Assembly (NCBI GenBank): GCA_025677825.1
Contig: JAIXMO010000015.1
Span: 248,001 to 312,000, forward strand
Length of the DNA: 64,000 bases
Reading direction: 5' to 3'
Source of the DNA: Helicostylum pulchrum
Taxonomy: Eukaryota > Mucoromycota > Mucoromycetes > Mucorales > Mucoraceae
Part shown: positions 33,531-43,155 of the stretch, piece by piece
Position numbering within the stretch: the first letter of the stretch is position 1
Layout of the letters: each line of letters begins with the position of its first letter
Translations under genes and position numbers: made by a program
The notes under the pieces: model-generated
The model's database searches: none
What the model saw: the letters and a program-made list of their open reading frames with translations, nothing else
Told to the model about the DNA's origin: nothing

Positions 33531-33581
33531 TTTCCGACAAGAAAAGAGCTCTTTACTTTTTCTTTTTCTCAATCAAATAAT

Positions 33582-33855
33582 ATGAAACAAAGAATTGCCG
33601 AAAACATAAAAAATAACGCGTTCAAACGTGCTTTGGGGGTAAACAGGCCAAGAACTAGAGCTATAATTAAGCAAGAAACTGATGACAGTAAAGAAACTTT
33701 GAATTGCACTTTATATTCCCCAGTAAAAATTGAATCATCTCCTTCAGAATTAAAAGTGTATGAATATAATGGCCCTACCAAGACTTTGCGGCGTAAGTGT
33801 GGAAAAAGGAAATTACCCAGAGAGAGAAAAAAAAAAAAATTAATGACCTGATACT

Positions 33856-33886
<31 letters not shown>

Positions 33887-35422
33887 GCTTTATCAAAAGG
33901 TATCAAAAGTAGACACTGTAATCTATGTAATAGCACTTTTGCGGCAAGACATCTTTATCTCGAACACGAACTTCACTCCCATAAAACCAAATTGAAGCCC
34001 ATTATCGATCTTGAAACCCTTTGCTGCAATATATGCAATAAGAAATTTAGATCTCCTCAAACGTATCGCTTACATATGGCTACTCGAAATAATATCAACG
34101 TTCCACCTAAGAGAAAAACACTAAAGCCAGATCCATCCATAATTCCTGATATCAAAGACCCGAACAATCGTTGTGGGTCGTGTGATTTTACATACAAGGA
34201 ACGAAAAGGCTATCGTAACCACCTTATTAGAGTCCATAATATGTCGCATCTTCGACCTTCTAAAGAACCTCAAATACTAGATATAAAAACACCAACACTT
34301 GATATCTTGAACACCTATTGCGATTCCTGTGATAGCAGATTTAATGATAAGTGTAGATACTTACAACATTTGAATCAGATTCACAAAATGGTCTTCCCAG
34401 AAAGTTACTATCAGTTAACCAATTTCGATTTTCGCAAAAGATCTTGTAAAATATGCGAGACAGGATATCAAAACATGTATAGTTTTATGCGTCACTTGAA
34501 AAACGTACACGATGTGACTCCACCTCCATCCTCAAAAGCTGATTCGATACCAAGCACTGCTCGCTACAACAAGTACTGCAATGTATGTGATAAAACACTT
34601 TGCAGTGCGAAGGTTTATTTTAATCATTTGGCTATAGTTCATATTGAAAAAGTGCCTGAACTGTATCAGGGAGTTGACTGCACAAATACTAAAGGAAAAG
34701 GCAATGTGCGCAAGCCATATTGTGCCGATTGTAAAAAAATATTTCTCACAAAGAATTTCTATCTTATCCATTTGGAGAAAATCCATGATATTAAACCAGT
34801 CAAATCGCTACCAAATGCAGACAGCCCAGATATTAATGATCCCAATAACCATTGTAGTGCATGCAATAAAACCTTTAGTATCAGAGGCTCATATCGATCA
34901 CATCTTTCTAATTTTCATCAATTGATTCTACCATTTACGAGGAAAAGTATTAATACTAGTGTCGAAACACCTACTATAGATGTTTTAAGCAAGTACTGTA
35001 ATGTCTGTAATGAAAATTTTGAAAATATAGCATACTACCGAGAACATCTTCTCGAAATTCACAGAATACATATACCTTCGACTGCGGAAATGGCAAAGCC
35101 TGTTAATCGCAATGAGACGCCAGTAATCAGCGAAACAACTAACTACTGTACAGCGTGCGACAAGTTATACAAAGATAAGTCAGGGTATAGACGTCATTTG
35201 AGAGTAATTCATGGCGTACAATTGCCTAGACTTGGTTATACGCCATTGCGTGTCAATCCCGACGTTAAACCAGACATAAATAACAAGGATAACTATTGTG
35301 CTGCATGCGATAGACACTATGCGAGCGGGTATGGTTACCGCACTCACTTGGAAAAAATGCACAATATAAGAAGATTATTAAATATCAAGCAAGAAGATAC
35401 AACTAAACCATGTTTGAATTGA
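33582..35422 (+). CDS. Zinc-finger cluster gene B: 11-finger C2H2-like protein
   Basis: Two exons, 33582-33792 and 33888-35422, phase-1 intron of 95 bp holding a (TA)n run, 581 aa. The N-terminal module (MKQ start, NRPRTRAIIKQETDDSKET, SPVKIESS) carries two psi-K-x-E motifs. Eleven fingers follow, each C-x2-C-x12-H-x4-H (for example CGSCDFTYKERKGYRNHLIR then VH), with conserved linkers such as PDIKDPNN and DILNTYC. The C-terminus ends LNIKQEDTTK, a third psi-K-x-E site. Finger number and order match the other paralogs, so the cluster grew by whole-gene duplication. The 3' half of exon 2 exists again as a perfect-looking inverted copy at 35881-36736. Target and function unknown; DNA or RNA binding is inferred from the fingers. 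Confidence 0.82.
34567..35422 (+). repeat. Inverted duplication, left arm (3' half of gene B)
   Basis: Position x in this arm corresponds to 71303-x in the right arm. All segments I compared are identical and contain no indels, and the derived peptides agree in several frames. Homology fades a few bases after the stop codon. Confidence 0.9.
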
Positions 35423-35519
35423 TATAAGGTATCGTCTATTTGTTCGATCGATACCACCACATTTTTTTTAAGTCCCTAATTAAAGGGATTTTATTTTTAA
35501 ATAAAAACAAGACTTTTAC

Positions 35520-35709
35520 TCTGCAAAGTATTACCAGGGCCATTATTTTTATACTCGCTTAATTCTGAAGAAAACGATTTAGTTTTATGGGAATATAAAG
35601 TGCAATCCAAAGTTTCTTGCTTAATGCTAGATCTAGTTCTTGATCTGTACCTTTTCAAAGCACAGTGGGACACGTCGTTTCTAACATTTTTAGCTAATTT
35701 TTGTTTCAT
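35520..35709 (-). pseudogene. Orphan first exon of a zinc-finger family member (gene C)
   Basis: Starts with ATG at 35709, reads MKQKLAKNVRNDV, then SSIKQETLDCTLYS, and ends at a proper phase-1 donor (GTAAAA after 35520). Compared with the 211-bp first exons of B, D, E and G it is 21 bp shorter but still in frame. Downstream on this strand there is no finger exon: the antisense of gene B begins 98 bp away. A partial promoter block (CCTTATGTGTTTCATACGTG) lies upstream at about 35736-35765. It is a stranded exon left by rearrangement. Confidence 0.75.
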
Positions 35710-35880
35710 ATTGTTTAGTAAAGAGTATTAGATCTACTCACGTATGAAACACATAAGGTAAAGTTTCGTATAAGGTGTAGGTTTATTAAAAAGAAGATCG
35801 ATTTTCCCTTTAGTTAAGGGCTTATGAAACAGTACTATTTTTTTGTAGTGGTATCGACCAAATATAGCCTACAATATATA

Positions 35881-36736
35881 TCAATTCAAACATGGTTTAG
35901 TTGTATCTTCTTGCTTGATATTTAATAATCTTCTTATATTGTGCATTTTTTCCAAGTGAGTGCGGTAACCATACCCGCTCGCATAGTGTCTATCGCATGC
36001 AGCACAATAGTTATCCTTGTTATTTATGTCTGGTTTAACGTCGGGATTGACACGCAATGGCGTATAACCAAGTCTAGGCAATTGTACGCCATGAATTACT
36101 CTCAAATGACGTCTATACCCTGACTTATCTTTGTATAACTTGTCGCACGCTGTACAGTAGTTAGTTGTTTCGCTGATTACTGGCGTCTCATTGCGATTAA
36201 CAGGCTTTGCCATTTCCGCAGTCGAAGGTATATGTATTCTGTGAATTTCGAGAAGATGTTCTCGGTAGTATGCTATATTTTCAAAATTTTCATTACAGAC
36301 ATTACAGTACTTGCTTAAAACATCTATAGTAGGTGTTTCGACACTAGTATTAATACTTTTCCTCGTAAATGGTAGAATCAATTGATGAAAATTAGAAAGA
36401 TGTGATCGATATGAGCCTCTGATACTAAAGGTTTTATTGCATGCACTACAATGGTTATTGGGATCATTAATATCTGGGCTGTCTGCATTTGGTAGCGATT
36501 TGACTGGTTTAATATCATGGATTTTCTCCAAATGGATAAGATAGAAATTCTTTGTGAGAAATATTTTTTTACAATCGGCACAATATGGCTTGCGCACATT
36601 GCCTTTTCCTTTAGTATTTGTGCAGTCAACTCCCTGATACAGTTCAGGCACTTTTTCAATATGAACTATAGCCAAATGATTAAAATAAACCTTCGCACTG
36701 CAAAGTGTTTTATCACATACATTGCAGTACTTGTTG
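35881..36736 (-). pseudogene. Inverted copy of the 3' half of gene B (fingers 6-11), no first exon; right arm of the duplication
   Basis: Encodes the same last 264-285 residues as gene B, from within finger 6 (NKYCNVCDK) to IKQEDTTKPCLN. No promoter, first exon or splice acceptor precedes it; the sequence stops matching B exactly at 36736, where a Fanzor/TnpB-like fragment on the other strand begins. It is probably not expressed as a proper protein. A start at the internal ATG-like codon (36675) is possible but unsupported. Confidence 0.8.
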
Positions 36737-36969
36737 CCATGACTGGCCTAATTGCTGTCACCATTGACAAGTATTCAACCTCGCAGACATGCAGTTTATG
36801 CGATAACAGAACCTTAAAGGGCGCCGGTAATAAAGGGAAAAAATCTCTCATCTGTGAAAACTGCAACAAAATTTGACAAAGGGCAAGAAATAAGTTGGCT
36901 GTGACAAGCTCTGTTTTTAAGATGAAAGACGTGCCTGTTGCTTTCAAGAGAGCTACTACAAGCAACTAA
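36737..36969 (+). pseudogene. C-terminal remnant of a Fanzor/TnpB-like RNA-guided nuclease
   Basis: The frame from about 36737 reads AVTIDKYSTSQTCSLCDN, then KGKKSLICENCNKI, a TGA, and QRARNKLA...KDVPVAFKRATTSN. This matches the TnpB/Fanzor C-terminal zinc ribbon (TSxxCxxC ... CxxC, then W-x-R-D-x-N-AA-x-N). The TGA at 36874-36876 sits where the conserved Trp is expected, and the RuvC-III Asp position reads Ala, so even the remnant is inactivated. Only the last 75 or so codons remain. Family assignment is from motif memory; a generic zinc ribbon is the alternative. Confidence 0.6.
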
Positions 36970-37158
36970 TGCAAGTCCCAAATTGTCGTAACAGACATGG
37001 TTCGTATTTCAAAAAGACTTTATATTTTGTACAAGTAATTTTATTACACTTCACATAATCCGGCTTGCCTTTTTTGAAACATAATAGATCTCCATGTGTG
37101 TATTTAAGGTTGCAAAAAGTTTTTATCTATGAGTCTCACTATATTATGGCTTTATTAA

Positions 37159-38982
37159 TCAAATATGTAACTTTTTATCAGTATCTTCTTGCTTAATTTT
37201 TAGCTTTTTCATATTATGGATTGTGGCCAAGTGCTTCCTGTAACCAGAAATTCCCGTGTAAGTTCTATTGCACGCGGTACAATAGTTTTTTTCATTATCC
37301 CAGTCAGGTATAATATCGTCATTAATAGGCAATATTCTCTTCTTAGGTATTTTTATATTGTGAATCTTGTAGAGGTGATTTAGATATGATTTTCTATTTT
37401 TATATACTTTGTCACAAGCGGTACAGTGGTTGTTTATTTCGTCAATGACTGGAATTTCAGTACGATTACAAAGCTTTGGCAACCTGTTACTTTGAGAGCG
37501 TCTTATGCCATGACAACTATACAAGTGACTTCGGTAATACGACAACCGATTATATGATTTATCGCAGACATTGCAGTACTTATTTAATTCATTCACAATA
37601 GGTGTCTCCGTTTTAATAGCAGGTCCCTTGGGTAATGGAGGTAAAACAAAATGATGAGTCTTAAATAAATGTTGACGGTATATACTTTTTTCAGAGTATG
37701 TTCTATTACATAAAGCACAATGGTTATTCGGATCGTCAATGTCTGGGTCATTAATACCGGGAAACAATCTGATTGGTTTGATATTATGAATTTTATCCAT
37801 ATGAATTTGACATAAACGTTTCAACAGAAATACTTTTCGGCAATCAGTGCAATATTTTTTATGTACTATGTCCAGCTTACTTGGCTTTGCGCAACCTATT
37901 CCTTGATAAAGTTCTGGAATTTTGTCAAGATGAATGGAAGTCAGATGATGTAAATAGTTTTTTCTTTTGATCAGCGTTATATCGCAAGCAATGCAATAAT
38001 GATACTTATCATAAATGTCTGGTATTGGATCAGGACAAGGTAGCGGTGGCGGTGGTTCCGTACAATGTATTTTTTGCAAGTGGATGTTAAATGTTCGCTT
38101 CTTTTGAAATCTTATATCACATACTTTACAATAAAAGGTTTCATAATCAAAATTACTCTGTTCCGAGTAAATATTCGGTAGAGCCATTCGATGAGTTCGA
38201 ACCAAATGAATTATATAAATACTTTTGGAACGATATGTTTTGTCGCAGAAATCACAATAAAGAGTTAACATATCAATTGTTAAATTGGTGCTTCTTAGTT
38301 TGCGTAGTTTTTTTGGTGTTCTAACATGCGACATACCATGTGTTCTAACCAAGTGTGCACTGTAGGTAGCTCGTCTCTTGAACTTAAAATCGCATGAAAT
38401 ACAATAATTATTTGGGTCTTCAGCATCAGGTATTTTAGATGGATCTGAACCAGGTTTTGCGTTTGATCGGATACGTGGAACATGAATATTATTTCGACTG
38501 GCCATATGTGACCGGTACATCCAAGCAGATGTATACATCTTATTGCATATATTACAACGAAGTGTTACGAGGTCTATAACTGGCGTCTCCTTAGTTGTAT
38601 GTGAATGGAGTTTGTGGTCGAGGTAAACCCCTCTGCTCCAAAATGTGATATCACATATACTACAATGTTTGTTTTTTATACCTTTCGGTAAAGCTATATA
38701 TACATATATGTAACGCATGTTAGATCGTATACTTTTTATCTTTTTCCTTAACTTTTGCATTTAGTACTTACATCGCAAAGTCACAGTAGAACCACTGTTT
38801 TCGCACTCGTCTATTTCTAATGAAGACGATTCAACTTTTACTGGTGAATATAAAGCGCGTCTCATACTATCATTGCTGTCATCAGTTTCTTGCTTAATAT
38901 AAGCTCTTGTTCTTGGCCTGTCTGCTTTCAAATCATGACCTAGCAGGTTAATAGTGATATTTTTATCTTTTTCTTGTTTCAT
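37159..38982 (-). CDS. Zinc-finger cluster gene D: 11-finger C2H2-like protein
   Basis: Two exons, 38982-38772 and 38693-37159 (211 and 1535 bp, exactly the lengths found in gene B), phase-1 intron, 581 aa. N-terminal module: MKQEKDKN, DRPRTRAYIKQETDDSNDS, SPVKVESS with two psi-K-x-E sites. Eleven C-x2-C-x12-H-x4-H fingers; the C-terminus again has LKIKQEDTDKK. Equal exon lengths show B and D descend from one ancestor without net indels, yet their sequences differ at many positions. Head-to-head with gene E, with 168 bp between the start codons. Confidence 0.82.
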
Positions 38983-39049
38983 GTTGTTTAAGGAAGAAAT
39001 AAAGAGGGGAATTTTTTTTCGTGTGTAAAGTTTTATCTATAGCACTTTA

Positions 39050-39094
39050 CCCCTTACTGTGTTTCACTTGTGACTGACTCTAGTGTAACAAGAT
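39050..39094. promoter_or_regulatory. Shared promoter block between divergent genes D and E
   Basis: Reads CCCCTTACTGTGTTTCACTT, then GTGACTGACTCTAGTGTAAC and AAGAT on the plus strand, 57 bp before gene E and 68 bp before gene D. It is the only copy in this 168-bp gap, so it may serve both directions. Confidence 0.75.
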
Positions 39095-39150
39095 TTTCGC
39101 CATACACACATAAAAATAAAATTATTTTCTTTCCCCTTTATTCAAATAAT

Positions 39151-40952
39151 ATGAAACAAAAAACAGAAAAAATTGTCAAAAACGACGTGTTTACACGCGA
39201 TTTTAAAGTAGACAGGCCAAGAACAAGAGCTTATATTAAGCAAGAAACTGAAGACAGCAAAGAGAGCATGAGATGCGCTTTATATTCAACAGTAAAAGTT
39301 GAACCGTTGTCTTCAGAAATAGGAAAAGATACAAATAGTCACCCTATTGAGGCTTTTCAGCGTAAGTGTCGACAATAAAATTCAAATTTAAAACAAGAAA
39401 AAATAATACGACCTGTCACTCACACTTATACGTAGACTTACCGGAAGAAGTGAAAAAAAGACACTGCGGTGTATGCAACATCACTTTCGCGAATAGAAAT
39501 ATTTATCTTAATCATGACATTCACACCCATAACACTAAGGAGGCACCCATTTACGACCCCAAAACTCTTTACTGTAATATCTGCAAGAAAACATATAAAT
39601 CTAGTACAGGGTATCGCCATCATATGATCACTCTAAATAATACTCGTTTATCAACTGCCTGGAGACTAATACCAAACCCATTGAAAGAACCTGATGCAAA
39701 GGACCCAAACAATCACTGTGCGTCCTGCAATTTTACGTTCCGGGACCGGAATGCATATCGTCATCACCTGCTTATACGCCACAACATACCGAGGGTTACA
39801 CGCCTTAAAGAACTAAAAAATGTAAAAGATGAACCACCAATAATTGACATTATAAACCTTTACTGCGATGTTTGCAACAAGGTTTACGATGTCAAGAGTA
39901 TTTATATAGCACATTTAGTTCGAATTCACGGAATGGTTTTACCAGATATCTACTCGGAACAAAAGCATTTCGATCCAGAAAACCGTTATTGTAGACTGTG
40001 TGATAAAAAATATAAAGGCATGTCGAGTTTTAAGGCTCATTTGCAAAATATACATCATACGGAATTACCTTCTCGTCCTCTTCTGTTACAAAGTACTGAC
40101 GATAAAAACAATTATTGCGTTATATGCGATAGAAAGTTTGGTGATAGACCACACTATCTCGATCACCTGGCTCGGATTCACCGTAGCGAAGACCTGGACA
40201 TTTTTAAAGGAGTAGATTGCGCAAAACCTAGTAAGGCAGATAAGGACGGTAATAGATACTGTTCTGATTGTCATGAGGTATTTATGACGAGAATGTTCTT
40301 TCAAATTCATTTGGATAGAATACATGGTATTAAACCACTTAAACCACTGAAACCACCCAAAAAGTTGCCAGATGTTGACGATCCAGATATTGATGATCCA
40401 AATAACTATTGCGTATCATGCAATAAAACATATGCCAGTAAAAGAGTATATCGCAGTCATCTGGTTAATTTTCATAATCTGATTTTACCCGGGAGTAGAA
40501 TTGCTGCTACTAACAATACAGCACCCGTTGTGGACCTTTTAAAGAAGTATTGCAATGTATGTGATAAAACATATGCCTGTTTGAGAGGCTACCGAGGACA
40601 CATGTCTAAACTTCATGGTATAGTACTACACCGACGAAACATACGGCGACATTTTGTTAATCGAAATGAGACACCAGTAATCAGCAAAATAGAGAACCAC
40701 TGTACCGCGTGCGACAAAATATTCCATGATAGACGAGGGCATAGAATACATTTTCGTCGTATTCACGGTATGCTGCTACCTGCACTTCGGCCAATTAATC
40801 ACGATATAACGCCTGACATAGATGATAAAAATCATTATTGCGCCTCATGTGATAGAACTTACGCGAGTAGAGCAAGTTACTCGAACCACTTGTATTATAC
40901 TCACAAAATGAAAATAAGCGACATCCGGGAAAAAAATAAAATAAAAAAATAA
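39151..40952 (+). CDS. Zinc-finger cluster gene E: 11-finger C2H2-like protein
   Basis: Two exons, 39151-39361 (211 bp) and 39436-40952, phase-1 intron, 575 aa. The first exon has KNDVFTRDFKVDRPRTRAYI, KQETEDSKES and TVKVEP, keeping both N-terminal psi-K-x-E motifs. Eleven fingers follow in the same order as in B and D (finger 4: CDVCNKVYDVKSIYIAHLVR then IH; finger 10: CTACDKIFHDRRGHRIHFRR). The start at 39151 was chosen over an upstream in-frame ATG because MKQ is conserved among paralogs. Unlike B, D and F it has no C-terminal IKQED motif; it ends in a lysine-rich tail. Frame intact, so probably functional. Confidence 0.82.
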
Positions 40953-40969
40953 AACAACTTGCTTAAAAC

Positions 40970-41011
40970 CCCCTAATGCGTTTCATCTGAATGTAGTGTA
41001 ACAAAGACTGT
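40970..41011 (+). promoter_or_regulatory. Shared promoter block, copy in front of pseudogene F
   Basis: Reads CCCCCTAATGCGTTTCATCT, then GAATGTAGTGTAACAAAGAC. It starts 18 bp after the stop of gene E and ends 25 bp before the dead start codon of F. Confidence 0.7.
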
Positions 41012-41035
41012 CAAAAAAAAACTTTTCCCCCCTTT

Positions 41036-42855
41036 ATCAAACAAAAAATAGATAAAAACGCGCTGAAACCTGATTTAAAAGTAGAAAGGCTACATACTAG
41101 AACATATATTAAAGGAGAAACTGAAGACAGTAATGATTACTCGAAATGTGCTTTGTATTCCCCAATGAAAGTTGAATCGCCTTCTTTAGACCTAAGCAAG
41201 TACGAAAATAATGGACCTGCTGAAGTTTTACAATGTATGTGCTCTTTTTTAAAAAGAATTAATATGCAAACAGCCTAATACTCAGTCTTTATATAGATTT
41301 ATCGACGGATACCCGAAACAGACCCTATAGTATATGCAACATTACTTTGGCGAAAAGAAGTCTTTGCCTTGATCACGAACATCACTCTCATAAAACTAAA
41401 GAAACACCCATCATCGATATCGAAACCCTTTGCTGTAATATATGCAAGAAAACATGCGCATCTCTTACGACGTACAATAGACATATGGCCAATCTGAATA
41501 ATATTCACGTCCCGCTTATTAGAAAAAAACCTAAACCAGACTCACCAAAAACGCCTGATATCAAAGATGAAAACAATTGTTTGTCATATAATTATACCTT
41601 CAAGTCACGAAAAACCTACATGTTACACTTGATTAAAGTCCACCATATTTCGCATATTAGACCCTTAAAAGAACTACACAAACCGAGAAACGTGATGCCA
41701 ACAATTAATCTCTTAGATCGTTATTGTGATGTCTGTAATAGAGCATATAACATCAGGAGAATTTGTATACGCCACTTGATTCAATTTCATGGAATGGTAT
41801 TACCTGAGAGTTATTCGGATTCAAGTAATTTTGACTCAAAAATGCGTTAATGTAAAGTGTGCGATATGAAATATAACTGCAAGACGCGCTTTACATGTCA
41901 TTTAAGAGACATACATCGTACAGAATTACCTTGTCATACTGATTTGATATCAGATACCAATGATCAAAACTATTATTGAATTGCATGCGATAAGGATTTC
42001 GGTCGAAGAAAACTCTACATAGACCATCTAATTAGCCACCATCTTGACAAAAAGCCAGGCCTTTATCTAGGAATGGATTATACAGATCCTAGTAATGGGG
42101 AGGAGAAGAGTCGGGTATATTGTTCTGAATGCCAAAAAGCATTTTTGTCAAAACGTTTGGGTCAAATTCACATGGATAAAATCCATGCTACAAGCACACC
42201 GTCACCGTTGTCAAGTGTTAATATTCCTGATGTTACTAATCCCGATAACCATTGTACTGCATGCAATATAACGTACACTAAAGGATACATGTATCGAAAA
42301 CATTTGGCCAGTGTTCATAATTTGATGATATCTCCAATACCCCAGAGTCGCATCGTCATTAGCGAGACAAAACCTGTTGTGGACAATTTAAATAAGTATT
42401 GTAACGTCTGTGATAGAAAATACGTAAGGTTGGGCTACTACCATTCACACCTGTCAAGACATCACAATATAAATTTTCCCTCAAGTAGTAGATTGTCTAG
42501 CATTGTGAATTGTAACGACACACCGCTCATTGACGAAATAAACAACCGTTGTACAGCCTGTGATAAAGTATACAAAAATAAAAAAGAGTATCGATCACAT
42601 TTGTTAAAGATTCATGGCATAGAATTACTTAGGCTCAAGTATAGTGCACTTCGAATCAACCATGATATCACACCCGACATCAATAATAAAGATAATTCTT
42701 GTGCTGCATGCGATAGAACTTATGTGAACAGAAGTGGCTTTACACATCGCTTGGAGACAGTTCATAATATTGGAACACTAAGAATTAAACAAGAAGATAC
42801 AGTTTTAAAAAAAAACTGTGAATTGAAACAAGACATAGCATATAAAACAAACTAA
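41036..42855 (+). pseudogene. Zinc-finger cluster gene F: degenerate copy
   Basis: Same two-exon plan as its neighbours: exon 1 41036-41234, exon 2 41297-42855. The start codon is ATC instead of ATG (ATC AAA CAA where paralogs have ATG AAA CAA). In exon 2 a TAA at 41848-41850 replaces the Tyr of RYC, and a TGA at 41977-41979 replaces the first Cys of finger 6. Finger 1 has also lost its first Cys (PYSICN). Outside these points the frame is open and the family text is clear, including a C-terminal RIKQEDT. The mutations are simple substitutions, which suggests fairly recent loss of function. Fragments 41347-41850 and 42073-42855 are pieces of this gene, not separate genes. Confidence 0.85.
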
Positions 42856-43155
42856 GGTTTTAATTCATGACTTGGATAAAAAAATAAAAAAATCTATCAT
42901 TGAATCTGTAAATAATTTATCTTTAAGACACTCCTCCCCTTTACCAGCCTAAGCTGTATTTATTCTGTTCCAAAGTTACATTGGTTATTTTCCTATGATT
43001 TTAACCCAATCTTATTGAAAGTAAAAAAACTGAAAATAAAAAACTATTTTCTCGCTTAATCTTTGGTTCTTTTATATTATCAATTTTAGCTAAACGGTGT
43101 GTATAATTTACTTCCAGTCGAATAAGTTTTATTACATGTCGCGCAATGGTAATCT

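Noticed and set aside
41347..42855. Two separate small zinc-finger genes (41347-41850 and 42073-42855)
   Set aside because: Both are parts of pseudogene F, separated by two in-frame stops at positions conserved as Tyr and Cys in the paralogs.
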